From Nitrosomonadales bacterium (GTDB lineage: Bacteria; Pseudomonadota; Gammaproteobacteria; Burkholderiales; Gallionellaceae), in contig JAHFQZ010000008.1 of NCBI GenBank assembly GCA_023259055.1, positions 1 through 54,104 on the forward strand: a DNA stretch of 54,104 nucleotides, written 5' to 3'. Positions 26,205-35,541 of the stretch are shown in pieces; within the stretch, counting starts at the first letter, position 1, and the number at the start of each line of letters is the position of its first letter. The position numbers and the translations under genes were made by a program. Under the pieces are notes generated by a model. It ran no database searches. It saw only the letters and a list, made by a program, of their open reading frames with translations, and was not told the origin of the DNA.

Positions 26205-26596
26205 CACCACTGGCGTTCCATTTGAACGATGCATTCGCGCCCGCCTTCGATAGCTATATTCGCCAACTCCGGCAGGTTCTTGTTGGGACTGCACATCACG
26301 CGCAACAGCATCGGCAGATTCACTCCCGCCACCCCCATCACATGCTCGGTATGGCACAGTTGCCGGCCTACATTGCTCGGTGTGGCGCCAAATATATCGG
26401 CCAGGATCAACACGCCGCCGCCTGTGTCGAGCTGCTTGATAAGCGCGTGCCCTTCGACTACTTTCTGCTGGGGATCGTCGCCAGCCAATACCGATAGCAC
26501 CTTAAGATTGCCCGGAACTTCGCCCAGCACATGCTTGATGCAATCGACAAAACTGTCGCCCAGCCCGTTGTGTGTTACCAATAAAATCCCGACCAA
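26204..26596 (-). CDS. PTS EIIA component, mannose family
   Basis: 130 residues: VGILLVTHNGLGDSFVDCI carries the active His at position 9, then VLILADIFGATPSNVG and GVAGVNLPMLLRVM, standard for EIIA-Man domains. It stands alone without the IIB, IIC and IID parts, so it is more likely regulatory than a sugar transporter subunit. Cotranslated with ptsH (one-base overlap). Confidence 0.93.
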   Translation of the reverse strand: MVGILLVTHNGLGDSFVDCIKHVLGEVPGNLKVLSVLAGDDPQQKVVEGHALIKQLDTGGGVLILADIFGATPSNVGRQLCHTEHVMGVAGVNLPMLLRVMCSPNKNLPELANIAIEGGRECIVQMERQW

Positions 26597-26818
26597 TTAA
26601 ATGACTCCCACTGAAATATTGCCAAAAGCATATGCCAACAGCCGCGCACTGCCTATCAAAACAATCCAGCCATAGCGGAAGAACCAGCGCAGCACCTTTG
26701 CTTTTTCTGCATCGGCTTGCTGCTCCTCCGCGACTATTACGCCAATTTTGCGCAGCGCATTGATACCCGCCGCGCGGCGCACATTTTTCTCGATAATTTC
26801 CTGTTCGGGATTATTCAT
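26597..26818 (-). CDS. Small single-span membrane protein
   Basis: 73 residues: a charged, probably helical N-terminus (EQEIIEKNVRRAAGINALRK) and one membrane segment near 48-70 (YGWIVLIGSARLLAYAFG). Its start overlaps the apbE stop by one base, and the EIIA gene starts right after its stop. I do not recognise it. It occupies, with apbE, the place where gshB lies in many related genomes. Confidence 0.7.
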   Translation of the reverse strand: MNNPEQEIIEKNVRRAAGINALRKIGVIVAEEQQADAEKAKVLRWFFRYGWIVLIGSARLLAYAFGNISVGVI

Positions 26819-27852
26819 TATTCAATCTTTGGATGAATACTCTTGTCGACTAATTCTAGCCGTTTCTGCAACGCGGCTGTTAGGTGAATATTGCCTTGTC
26901 CGTCCACCAGCATCGCCTCGGACAAATTCATCTGCATGGCAGCAGCTCGCCAGCCGCGTGCACCTGCGATGAACAGTGGCTTGGAAGCCGCATCGGACAG
27001 CACTCCGGCACGCGTCCCGCTGGTCAGGACAGTGACAGCCTGCACGCCTTGCATGGGATAACCGCTATGCGGATCGATCAAGTGGCAATAGCGCACATTG
27101 CCCAGCATGAAATAACGCTGATAGTCGCCGGATGTGCCGATAGCCTCGCCGTCGCGCAACTCCAAAGTCGCCAGTGCACCGGGCTTGCGCGGATGCTGGA
27201 TGCCGACACGCCACGGACGCTTGCCGTGCTGGCCGATGGCCATGACGTTGCCGCCGATATTGATCAGCGCATTGCGTATCCCCTGCTTGCGCAATAATTC
27301 GGCAGCGCGATCCAGCGCATAGCCTTTGGCGTACCCGCCCAAATCCAGCTGCACGGATTTATTCCTGCTCTGCGCCCTGCCATGCACAATCGATATGTCG
27401 CTCATCTGCGGATTAGCCGCCACCAGTTGCTTGATCTTCTTTTCGTCCGGCTGCACGGACTTGAACTCATCGGAGTGAAAACCCCACAACTGCACCAGCC
27501 CGCCGATAGCCGGGTTAAATATGTCCTGCGACTGCTGCGAAAGCTGCGTGGCATCTTGCAGCATCGCAACCAGCTCCGCCGAAATGGCATTGCTTTCGCC
27601 CTTGGCAAACGCCGCATTCAACTCGCTCAGTTCGCTCGGCTGCCACGCGTGCAGCATGTCGTGCAGCCGCTGGAATTCGCGCAGCACATCGTTCGCCGCC
27701 TGCCTTGCGTGCGGCTCGGTTTCGCCATACACGCTCACATCAACCAGCGTACCGAACACATAGGCTTGTTCCTGATACAGCGGTTCTTTGCCTTCGCAGG
27801 CGGCGAGCAACAGGGCAACAAAGATTGCAACAATGCGAATCAGCCCGGTCAT
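26818..27852 (-). CDS. apbE: FAD:protein FMN transferase (ApbE), lipoprotein
   Basis: 344 residues with a lipoprotein signal (IVAIFVALLLAAC, lipobox Cys near 19). ApbE blocks: YVFGTLVDVSVYG, FNPAIGGLVQLWGF, VQLDLGGYAKGYALDRA near 170, NIGGNVMAIG near 197, GTSGDYQRYF and HLIDPHSGYPMQG near 265, TSGTRAGVLSDAASKPLF with the metal-binding Asp. It attaches FMN covalently to threonine of periplasmic-side flavoproteins such as NqrB/C or RnfG. No target is encoded in this window. Confidence 0.95.
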   Translation of the reverse strand: MTGLIRIVAIFVALLLAACEGKEPLYQEQAYVFGTLVDVSVYGETEPHARQAANDVLREFQRLHDMLHAWQPSELSELNAAFAKGESNAISAELVAMLQDATQLSQQSQDIFNPAIGGLVQLWGFHSDEFKSVQPDEKKIKQLVAANPQMSDISIVHGRAQSRNKSVQLDLGGYAKGYALDRAAELLRKQGIRNALINIGGNVMAIGQHGKRPWRVGIQHPRKPGALATLELRDGEAIGTSGDYQRYFMLGNVRYCHLIDPHSGYPMQGVQAVTVLTSGTRAGVLSDAASKPLFIAGARGWRAAAMQMNLSEAMLVDGQGNIHLTAALQKRLELVDKSIHPKIE

Positions 27853-29127
27853 CTATCGCTTCTCGGCTGCCTCGATTTCCAGCGACGCAGCCAGCAGCGC
27901 CAGCCGTGCCACCACGCCATAGGCGTAAAAGCGGTTAGGCGTGTCATCCGGTTCACAATCAGGATTGGGCATCGTGCAACAAGCCTCGAATGCCAACGGT
28001 TCAAAGGACATTCCCGGCGCATTGAGGTTTTCGTCCACGCCGCGCTCGGTATGGACGCGGTAAAAACCGCCGACCACATAGTGGTCGATCATGTAAACCA
28101 CCGGCTCGGCCACCGCATCGTTGATGTGCTCGAAGGTGTACACCCCCTCCTGCACCAGCACATCGGAAACTTCCAGGCCCTCTTTCACCACCGCCATCTT
28201 GTTGCGCTGCTTGCGGTTCAGGCCGGTAATTTCGCTGGCATCCTTCACCGTCATGACGCCCATCCCATAAGTTCCAGCTTCAGGCTTGACGATGACAAAC
28301 GGATCGTTCTTCACGCCGTATTCGGCATACTTCACGCGTATCATATTCAGCACGTCATCCACGTGCGCGGCCAGACATTCCTCGCCGACACGCTCCTGGT
28401 AATTGACCTGATTGCAGACGGCGAAATACGGGTCGATCAGCCACGGGTCGATACCGATCAACTGCGCGAATTCATTCGCCACGCGGTCATAAGCGCTGAA
28501 ATGCTGCGACTTGCGCCGCGTGTGCCAGCCTGCCGAAAGCGGCGGGAAAACCGGCTGTTCCAGGCCTTTCAGGATATCCGGCACGCCGCCGGACAAATCG
28601 TTGTTGAGCAACACCACGCACGGGTCGAAACCATCCAGGCCAAGCCGGTTGCCGCGCCGCACCAGCGGTTCCAGAGTCAGCGTGCTGCCACCGGGCAACT
28701 GGAAAGCGGTCGCCGCGGTAATCTCCGGAAGCAAACTGCCTACCCGCACGCGCATTCCGGCCTGCTTCAGGATAGTCACAATCTGGGCGACGTTTTGCAG
28801 ATAAAACAGATTGCGCGTGTGGCTCTCGGGTATCAGCAACACTCCGCGCGCATCCGGGCAAATCTTTTCCACGGCGCTCTGCATCGCATGCACGCACAGC
28901 GGCAAAAAATCCGGATTGAGATTATTGAATCCGCCGGGAAACAGGTTGGTGTCAACGGGCGCCAGCTTGAAGCCGCTGTTGCGCAAATCCACCGAAGCGT
29001 AAAACGGTGCGGCGTGATCCAGCCATTGTGTGCGCAGCCAGTGCTCGGTAGTCGGCATCGAATCCAGAAAACGCCGCTCCAGATCAAGAAGCTGGCCGGT
29101 TAAGGCAGTGGTAAGGTGGGGAACCAT
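27853..29127 (-). CDS. gshA: Glutamate-cysteine ligase, Acidithiobacillus-type GshA
   Basis: 424 residues: LRTQWLDHAAPFYASVDLRN, NTNLFPGGFNNL-like block VDTNLFPGGFNNLNP near 58, GWHTRRKSQHFSAYDRVA near 205, VKPEAGTYGMGVMTV near 288, and YRVHTERGVDENLNAPGM near 360. This is the separate GshA family first described in Acidithiobacillus ferrooxidans and present in betaproteobacteria, not the E. coli type. It makes gamma-glutamylcysteine for glutathione. gshB is usually next to it but is not found here. Confidence 0.92.
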   Translation of the reverse strand: MVPHLTTALTGQLLDLERRFLDSMPTTEHWLRTQWLDHAAPFYASVDLRNSGFKLAPVDTNLFPGGFNNLNPDFLPLCVHAMQSAVEKICPDARGVLLIPESHTRNLFYLQNVAQIVTILKQAGMRVRVGSLLPEITAATAFQLPGGSTLTLEPLVRRGNRLGLDGFDPCVVLLNNDLSGGVPDILKGLEQPVFPPLSAGWHTRRKSQHFSAYDRVANEFAQLIGIDPWLIDPYFAVCNQVNYQERVGEECLAAHVDDVLNMIRVKYAEYGVKNDPFVIVKPEAGTYGMGVMTVKDASEITGLNRKQRNKMAVVKEGLEVSDVLVQEGVYTFEHINDAVAEPVVYMIDHYVVGGFYRVHTERGVDENLNAPGMSFEPLAFEACCTMPNPDCEPDDTPNRFYAYGVVARLALLAASLEIEAAEKR

Positions 29128-29210
29128 ATTGCTCGACTAGGAAATAATACTTCACATTCTAGCCGATAGCCCTTGCCGGGGGATAAACGAGCCAGCGAAG
29201 CGCTGATTAA

Positions 29211-29272
29211 ATCGTCACCGCGAGGAGCGCCTTTAGCCGCGAGCGTAGCGTGGCGGGACGTGGCAATCCAGA
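29211..29272. repeat. Dispersed intergenic repeat
   Basis: CGTCACCGCGAGGAGCGCC, then CGAGCGTAGCGTGGCGGGAC and GTGGCAATCCAG follow the common proteobacterial repeat pattern (GCGAGGAGCG...CGTGGCAATCCA). No ORF is seen between 29128 and 29320. Confidence 0.5.
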
Positions 29273-29320
29273 AAACGTTTAATCACTGTTGCCCGGAAAG
29301 CAAAACGTTTCGCTGCAGAA

Positions 29321-29476
29321 TCAGGAATCAGTCTTCTCATCAACAGGTGGCTGGACTATTTCGCCTTGGGGCTGCTCGCCCTGTGGCGCTATTTTCTTCA
29401 GCCGCTTTTCCTCCTGCTTCTTTTTTTTGGCTAGTTCTTTCTGCCGTTTCTCGAACGTGTAATTTGGTTTGGCCAT
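29321..29476 (-). CDS. Short conserved basic protein
   Basis: 51 residues: MAKPNYTFEKRQKELAKKKK, QEEKRLKKIAPQG and an acidic/Pro tail ending DEKTDS. The start MAKPNYxFEKRQKELAKKKK is, as I recall, shared by short proteins across beta- and gammaproteobacteria. It is highly charged and probably helical; a nucleic-acid or ribosome association is guesswork. It is too short to be noticed in most ORF lists, but the family-like N-terminus makes it convincing. Confidence 0.75.
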   Translation of the reverse strand: MAKPNYTFEKRQKELAKKKKQEEKRLKKIAPQGEQPQGEIVQPPVDEKTDS

Positions 29477-29675
29477 TTGCGATCCTGTTCAGTGCATTTA
29501 AAGGTTTAAGGGCTACATGATAGCAAGTCCTTTTGCTTTGGATTGCTTTATGTTGGGTCACGGGGCGGAAAAAGCACAGCGAAGCCGAAGAATACAGAGC
29601 AGTATCAATGTTGCCGCACTCGATTTCTTTTCTCCTCTTTCGCTTGTGTAATGAAACCGCTCTGTCTATTTACTT

Positions 29676-29691
29676 TCAAACAAGCGTTTGA
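29676..29691. promoter_or_regulatory. Palindrome upstream of the RND operon, candidate TetR operator
   Basis: TCAAAC-AAGC-GTTTGA is a perfect 6-4-6 inverted repeat 115 bases before the first efflux gene. It is the best operator candidate for the TetR-type regulator encoded at the operon's end. The rest of the 329-base gap (29477-29805) shows no gene. Confidence 0.5.
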
Positions 29692-29805
29692 TACGCTTAC
29701 TTTTTCGTATCTTCCCTGCCTTCCCAAGCTGGGTTGCATCGAAAATCACCATGCAATTTGTTGTGTGATTCTGAATGGCCCTTAATTTCTATAGCGGAAA
29801 ATCTC

Positions 29806-30960
29806 ATGCCTGCCTTTACAAAACCCCTTATCCCTGCACTTTTTCTGTTAGCGCTGACTGCTGGTTGTAGTGGCGGCGATAAACCGGCGGCGGGTCCCGG
29901 TGGTCCAGGTGCGGCAATGCCGCCGCCCGAGGTTGACGTGATAACGGCGACCTCCGGCAAGGCAACACTTACGCAGGATTTGCCCGGACGGCTTCAGGCT
30001 TACCGCACGGCGCAGGTGCGCGCGCGGGTTGAGGGTGTGATTGAAAAGCGATTATTTCAGGAAGGCAGCGAGGTAAAGGCTGGCGCATCCCTTTTTCAGA
30101 TTGATGCCCGCACCTTTAAAACAGCGGCTGAATCAGCCAGGGCTGATCTGGCAATCGCAATGCAAACCGTCGAACGATACAAGCCGCTGCTGAAAATCAA
30201 TGCCGTCAGCCAGCAGGATTTTGATCTGGCCGCTGCCAAGGCAATGCAGGCAGAGGCTGCCCTGACCCGTGCAGAGGAAAGCCTGGAAAACGCCAGTGTC
30301 CCGGCCGCCATTTCCGGTCATATCGGCCGCGCCCTGGTGACGGAGGGTGCATTTGTCGGCAAGGGCGAAGCCACGCTGCTGGCGACCATCGAGCAGCTTG
30401 ACCCGATCTATGCCAACTTCACGCAATCCGGCGCCGATTTGCTGCGCCTGAGGCAAGCCGTCAAGGCGGGCAGTCTCAAGCGCACCGAATCCGCCAAGGT
30501 AGAATTGCTGCTGGAAGACGGCAGCGTATATCCGCAGCCGGGTAGGATTTTCTTTACCGACCTGGCGGTCGATCCGGGTACTGGTTCGGTGTCGTTGCGC
30601 GCCGAATTTCCCAATTCGAAACGCGATTTGTTGCCCGGCATGTTCGTGCGCATCCGCTTTCCCGAGGCAGATGCCGAGAACGCAATTAAAATTCCCCAAC
30701 GCGCCGTGCAGGGCAATCCGCAGGGACAGTTTGTTTTGGTGGTGGGCGCGGAAAGCAAGGTGACACCACTGCCGGTAAAAACCGGCGGCATGGCGGGCGG
30801 CGATTTCATCATTGCCGAAGGATTGAAAGGCGGCGAGCAGGTTATTGTGAACGGCTTGCAGAAAGCGCGCCCCGGTACGGTGGTAAAACCGGTGCCGTGG
30901 GATGCGTCAGCCCCTCTATTGAATCCGCCAACTGCTGCTAAACCGGCTGAGAAGAAGTAA
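29806..30960 (+). CDS. RND efflux periplasmic adaptor subunit (MFP, AcrA/MexA family)
   Basis: 384 residues from ATG 29806, the first start giving a clean lipoprotein signal (LFLLALTAGCSGG, Cys near 20). The adaptor core follows: LPGRLQAYRTAQVRARVEGV near 60, a coiled-coil hairpin about 95-165, PLDPIYANFTQS-like block QLDPIYANFTQSGADLL near 200, and PQRAVQGNPQGQFVLVV near 300. It bridges the inner-membrane pump and outer-membrane channel encoded next. Nine bases separate it from the pump gene. Confidence 0.95.
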   Translation: MPAFTKPLIPALFLLALTAGCSGGDKPAAGPGGPGAAMPPPEVDVITATSGKATLTQDLPGRLQAYRTAQVRARVEGVIEKRLFQEGSEVKAGASLFQIDARTFKTAAESARADLAIAMQTVERYKPLLKINAVSQQDFDLAAAKAMQAEAALTRAEESLENASVPAAISGHIGRALVTEGAFVGKGEATLLATIEQLDPIYANFTQSGADLLRLRQAVKAGSLKRTESAKVELLLEDGSVYPQPGRIFFTDLAVDPGTGSVSLRAEFPNSKRDLLPGMFVRIRFPEADAENAIKIPQRAVQGNPQGQFVLVVGAESKVTPLPVKTGGMAGGDFIIAEGLKGGEQVIVNGLQKARPGTVVKPVPWDASAPLLNPPTAAKPAEKK

Positions 30961-30968
30961 AGCCAGCC

Positions 30969-33900
30969 ATGTTTGCAAAATTCTTTATTGATCGTCCCGT
31001 TTTTGCCTGGGTTATCGCCCTCATTATCCTGTTGAGCGGCGGGCTGGCGCTCCGCAATCTGCCGGTCGCATCCTATCCGGCAGTGGCCCCACCTGCCCTG
31101 GCTATCACGCTTTACTACCCCGGCGCTTCGGCACAGGTAGTAGAGGAAACTGCCGTCGCATTGGTCGAGCAGGAATTGAACGGCATCGAGCATTTGCTCT
31201 ACATGGATTCGTCCTCTGAACTGGGCGTCGGCACCATCACTTTGACTTTCGAAGCGGGTACCAATCTGGATGTCGCTTCTGTCGAAACACAAAACCGCGT
31301 CAAGCGCGCCGAAGCGCGTCTGCCGGATGATGTGCGCCGTTTGGGGGTAACCGTGGCGAAGTCGGCGCGCAATTTCCTGATGATCGTCGCGCTGATCTCG
31401 CCGGACAAAAGCCGCGACAATGTGGCGCTCGGCAGCTACGCCGCCGCCAACCTGCTGGAGAATATCCGCCGCGTGCCGGGTGTTGGCGAGGCGCTGCTGT
31501 TCGGCACGGAATACTCGATGCGGCTGTGGCTGATGCCCGAGAAACTCCATGCCTATAACCTGACCCCCGGCGATGTCACCAAGGCCGTGCGCGCCCAGAA
31601 TACCCAGCTTGCTACTGGCGAACTCGGACAATTACCGGCAGCTCCCGGCCAGCAGGTAAACGCGGTGATCGTCACCAAGAGCAGGCTGTCCACGCCGGAA
31701 GAATTCGGCAACATCATCGTGCGCGCCAATGCGGACGGCTCCAGCGTTAGGGTCAAGGATGTGGCGCGGGTAGAACTGGGGGCACAGGATTATTCCATTA
31801 CCGCGCGCATAGACGGGCAGCCGGCAGCGGCCTTTGCAATCCGCCTGTCACCCTCGGCCAACGCGCTGGATACCGCCAAAGCGGTCAAGGCCAAGATGAC
31901 TGAACTGGCAAAATTTTTCCCCAAGGGCGTGGACTGGCTGGTGCCTTACGACACCTCCAAGTTCGTCGAAATCTCGGTAAGCGAAGTGGTGGAAACACTA
32001 GTGGAAGCCATGCTGCTGGTATTCCTGGTCATCTTCCTGTTCCTGGGAAACCTGCGCGCCACCTTTATTCCCGCCATTGTGGTGCCGATCGCGCTGGTCG
32101 GCGGTATGGTAGGCCTGTATGCAGTCGGCTATTCAATTAATACGCTGACGCTGTTTGCCATGGTGCTGGCCGTCGGTATCGTGGTGGATGATGCCATCGT
32201 GGTGGTGGAAAACGTTGAGCGCATCATGACCGAAGAAGGTCTCACGCCGCGCGAGGCAACACGCAAGGCCATGGGGCAGATATTCGGCGCGATCATCGCG
32301 ATTACGCTGGTGCTTTGCTCCGTGTTCATCCCGATGACTTTCTTTGGCGGTTCTGTCGGCGCAATCTATCGCCAGTTCGCGGTCACCTTGATCATGACCA
32401 TCCTGTTCTCGATGCTGATGGCATTGACCCTGACCCCGGCGCTGTGCGCAACGCTGCTAAAAAACTCACCCGGGCATGAAATGGTGCCGACGAAGGGTTT
32501 GCTCGGCTGGTTTAATCGTTTCTTCAGCAGAACCACCCAGCGTTACAAGTCAGGGGTAGAGGGTGTGTTGAAGCGCACCGGGTTTTATCTGGCACTCTAC
32601 GCGGGACTATTGGGCGTCATGGGCTGGCTGTTCGTTCATTTGCCGACCAGCTTCCTGCCGGAAGAGGATCAGGGCTATTTCGTCAACCTGATCCAGTTGC
32701 CGCCGGGTGCGACGGCTGAGCGTTCCAAGGAAGTGTTGTCCGAAGTGGAACAGTATTATCTCAAGCAACCGGAAGTGGATCACGTCATCGGCGTGCTCGG
32801 ATTTTCCTTCTTCGGCCGCGGGCAGAACGCAGCGACCGCGTTCGTCCGCCTGAAGGATTGGGATGCGCGCCCCAGCCCGGACAGCTCTGCGCCCGCGCTG
32901 GTGAAGCGCGCCAACATGATGCTGTTCCGCATCAAGCAGGCGATGATCTTCGCCATCAACGTGCCGCCGATTCCCGAACTGGCGGCAGTTGGTGGCTTTG
33001 ATTTCCGCCTGCAGGACCGTTCCGGCCAGGGGCGTGAAAAACTGATCGAGGCGCGCAACATGGCGCTGGGTATCGCAGGCAAACATCCCTCGTTGATGGG
33101 CGTGCGACCTGAAGGGCAAGAGCCGGGGCCGCAGCTGCTGATAGACATTGACCGCCTGAAAGCACGGGCACTGGGCATAGAGATCGCCGATCTGAACGAG
33201 GCATTGCAGTCGGCGCTCGGCGTTGCCTACATCAACGACTTTGTGCGTGAAGGCCGCATCCTTCGGGTGCAGATGCAGGCGGAAGCGGACAACCGTACCA
33301 CGCCGGAACAGATAATGCGGTTGCCAATCCGGAATGCTCAGGGCGGAATGGTGCCGTTGTCAGAAATTGCCGCACCGCGCTGGATTGTGAGCCTGCCGAA
33401 GCTGGATCGTTACAATGGCATGCCGTCGATGAAAATTGCCGGCAGCCCCGCTCCCGGCCGCAGCAGCGGCGATGCACTGCTGGCGATGGAGGATGTCGCC
33501 TCTAAACTGCCGCCCGGTTTCGGCTTCGAATGGTCTGGAACATCCAGCGAGGAGCGGGTTTCCGGTAGTCAGGCGCCGTTCCTGTTCGGCCTTTCGGTAG
33601 TAGCCGTATTCCTGTGTCTGGCCGCGCTGTATGAGAGCTGGTCCATCCCATTCGCAGTGGTTCTGGTGGTGCCCATCGGCATAGTTGGCGCACTGGCCGC
33701 CGTAACGCTACGCGGTTTGCCCAACGATATTTACTTCAAGGTTGGCCTGATCGTCATCATTGGCCTCGCGGCCAAGAATGCGATCCTGATTATCCAGTTC
33801 GCCCGCGATTTGCAGGATAAAGGGCATGACCTGATAGATGCCACGCTGGAAGCGTGCCGCCTGAGGTTCCGTCCTATTCTGATGACATCCATTGCATTCA

Positions 33901-34103
33901 TCCTGGGCGTACTGCCATTGGCTATTTCACACGGCGCAGGCGCAAACGGGCGTCATGCCATCGGCACCGGCGTCATGGGCGGCATGATCGCCGCGACAGT
34001 ATTGGCAGTATTTCTTGTGCCGGTTTTCTATGTAGTCGTCCGCCGCATCTTCCCAGGCCAGGCGCGCAATTCATCTCAGCATGAGGAGAGCCAGCATGAT
34101 TAA
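30969..34103 (+). CDS. RND multidrug efflux permease (HAE1 family, AcrB/MexB-like)
   Basis: 1044 residues, full length. It starts AKFFIDRPVFAWVIALIILL, and carries the proton-relay VDDAIVVVENVERIM in TM4 (two Asp near residue 406), GFSFFGRGQNAATAFVRLKDW in the porter domain and a C-terminal GLAAKNAILIIQFARDL. Large periplasmic loops and 12 membrane segments are evident. It uses the proton gradient to expel drugs or solvents via the adaptor and channel. Substrates cannot be told from sequence. Confidence 0.97.
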   Translation: MFAKFFIDRPVFAWVIALIILLSGGLALRNLPVASYPAVAPPALAITLYYPGASAQVVEETAVALVEQELNGIEHLLYMDSSSELGVGTITLTFEAGTNLDVASVETQNRVKRAEARLPDDVRRLGVTVAKSARNFLMIVALISPDKSRDNVALGSYAAANLLENIRRVPGVGEALLFGTEYSMRLWLMPEKLHAYNLTPGDVTKAVRAQNTQLATGELGQLPAAPGQQVNAVIVTKSRLSTPEEFGNIIVRANADGSSVRVKDVARVELGAQDYSITARIDGQPAAAFAIRLSPSANALDTAKAVKAKMTELAKFFPKGVDWLVPYDTSKFVEISVSEVVETLVEAMLLVFLVIFLFLGNLRATFIPAIVVPIALVGGMVGLYAVGYSINTLTLFAMVLAVGIVVDDAIVVVENVERIMTEEGLTPREATRKAMGQIFGAIIAITLVLCSVFIPMTFFGGSVGAIYRQFAVTLIMTILFSMLMALTLTPALCATLLKNSPGHEMVPTKGLLGWFNRFFSRTTQRYKSGVEGVLKRTGFYLALYAGLLGVMGWLFVHLPTSFLPEEDQGYFVNLIQLPPGATAERSKEVLSEVEQYYLKQPEVDHVIGVLGFSFFGRGQNAATAFVRLKDWDARPSPDSSAPALVKRANMMLFRIKQAMIFAINVPPIPELAAVGGFDFRLQDRSGQGREKLIEARNMALGIAGKHPSLMGVRPEGQEPGPQLLIDIDRLKARALGIEIADLNEALQSALGVAYINDFVREGRILRVQMQAEADNRTTPEQIMRLPIRNAQGGMVPLSEIAAPRWIVSLPKLDRYNGMPSMKIAGSPAPGRSSGDALLAMEDVASKLPPGFGFEWSGTSSEERVSGSQAPFLFGLSVVAVFLCLAALYESWSIPFAVVLVVPIGIVGALAAVTLRGLPNDIYFKVGLIVIIGLAAKNAILIIQFARDLQDKGHDLIDATLEACRLRFRPILMTSIAFILGVLPLAISHGAGANGRHAIGTGVMGGMIAATVLAVFLVPVFYVVVRRIFPGQARNSSQHEESQHD

Positions 34104-35541
34104 GACACCCAATAAAGTCGCCCTGATTGTCATGGCGGCGTTTGTGAGCGGCTGTTCCATGATGCCGAATTACGAGAGGCCTGCCGCGCCGGTTCCCCCA
34201 GCATGGCCGGACAGTGTGCAATTGAAAACGAACAAAGCACTCACGCCCAACGATTGGCAGAAATATTTTCCCGATCCGCGTTTGCAGGCGTTAATTGCGA
34301 CAGCCCTGGAAAACAACCGCGATCTGCGCATCGCCACCGCACGAATTGCAGAAGCTCGCGCGCAATATGGCATACAGCATGCCGATCGCTTTCCCAGCAT
34401 CAATCTGACAGGGTCGCGCAATGCTTCACTGACACCCGCCAGCGCGTCCATAACCGGCAGCGACCTGCACATCCAGCGTTATGACGCGGGTTTGAGCCTG
34501 GTGTCGTATGAGCTGGATTTCTGGGGGCGTGTCAGCAGCCTCGACGCATCTGCCAAAGCCAGTTATCTCTCTACCGAAGCCGCGCAACGCGCGTTCCGTT
34601 TATCGTTGATTGCCGATATCGCCAACGCCTATTTGTCGCTGCTGGAAATGAGCGAGCGCACTCAGCTCGCTGTCGAAACTGTCAGGGCACGCGCTGAAAC
34701 CAAAGAATTGATATCACGCCGCCGCGCACTTGGGGTATCCGGCGATCTGGATTTTTTTCAGGCGGATGGTGCATATCAGGCTGCGCTGGCCGAGCGTGCA
34801 AATCTGGAACGGCAGCAAGCCGCTGCAGAAAACCTGCTCAACTTGTTGCTTGGACGGACGGTGGCCGAATTGAAAGACCTGCCAGCCGGGCGCAGCCTCG
34901 CCGAACAGGATATAGCCTCTGACGTTGTTGCGGGCCTGCCTGCTGAAGTATTGCTGCAGCGCCCCGACGTGTTGGCAGCCGAGCAAAAACTGATAGCCGC
35001 CAATGCCAATATTGGCGCGGCACGCGCAGCTTTTTTTCCCCGCATTTCGTTGACGGGAAGCGGGGGTGTGGCCAGTAGCAAACTGTCCGGGCTGTTTAAC
35101 TCAACCAATAGAGCATGGTCCTTCCTGCCTGCGCTTAGCCTGCCGTTGTTTGATGCCGGGCGCGCGTCCGCCAATGTAGACGTCGCCGAGGCACGCAAAG
35201 TGGTTGCAGTTGCGGAATATGAAAAAACAATACAACAGGCGTTCCGAGAAGTGGCAGACCTGTTGAATGCACGCGATAAGCTTTCCGAACAGCTTGCCGC
35301 GCAGCAAGCCAATGCAGAAGCTCAGAAGCAGCGACTGCTCCTGGTTGATGCTCGCTTTAAGGCGGGTATCGCCAATCACCTCGATGTGCTGGATGCGCAA
35401 CGCGAAAGTTTTGCTGCCGATCAGGGCGCGGCGCAAGTGCGGCGTTTGTGGTTGAGCGCAGCAGCACAACTTTACAAGGCGCTTGGGGGAGAAGGCAGCG
35501 AATCGGCAGTAAAAACTGTGCAAGCGGCATCTGCCAGATGA
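34096..35541 (+). CDS. Outer-membrane efflux channel lipoprotein (NodT/OprM family)
   Basis: 481 residues from ATG 34096, chosen because AGGAGAG lies 5 bases upstream; it overlaps the pump stop by 8 bases. Lipoprotein signal with FVSGCS near 20, then PDPRLQALIATALENNRDLR, SYELDFWGRVSSLDASAKA near 130, LLQRPDVLAAEQKLIAANAN near 290, FFPRISLTGSGG and DVLDAQRESF near 435. Two OEP domains build the trimeric channel. Completes the tripartite pump. Confidence 0.95.
   Translation: MIKTPNKVALIVMAAFVSGCSMMPNYERPAAPVPPAWPDSVQLKTNKALTPNDWQKYFPDPRLQALIATALENNRDLRIATARIAEARAQYGIQHADRFPSINLTGSRNASLTPASASITGSDLHIQRYDAGLSLVSYELDFWGRVSSLDASAKASYLSTEAAQRAFRLSLIADIANAYLSLLEMSERTQLAVETVRARAETKELISRRRALGVSGDLDFFQADGAYQAALAERANLERQQAAAENLLNLLLGRTVAELKDLPAGRSLAEQDIASDVVAGLPAEVLLQRPDVLAAEQKLIAANANIGAARAAFFPRISLTGSGGVASSKLSGLFNSTNRAWSFLPALSLPLFDAGRASANVDVAEARKVVAVAEYEKTIQQAFREVADLLNARDKLSEQLAAQQANAEAQKQRLLLVDARFKAGIANHLDVLDAQRESFAADQGAAQVRRLWLSAAAQLYKALGGEGSESAVKTVQAASAR

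Noticed and set aside
27382..29103. 573-codon open frame on the plus strand
   Set aside because: Antisense to gshA and apbE; His/Gln/Arg-rich shadow frame with no recognisable family.
30408..31631. 407-codon minus-strand frame across the adaptor and pump genes
   Set aside because: Shadow of two secure genes, crossing their junction.
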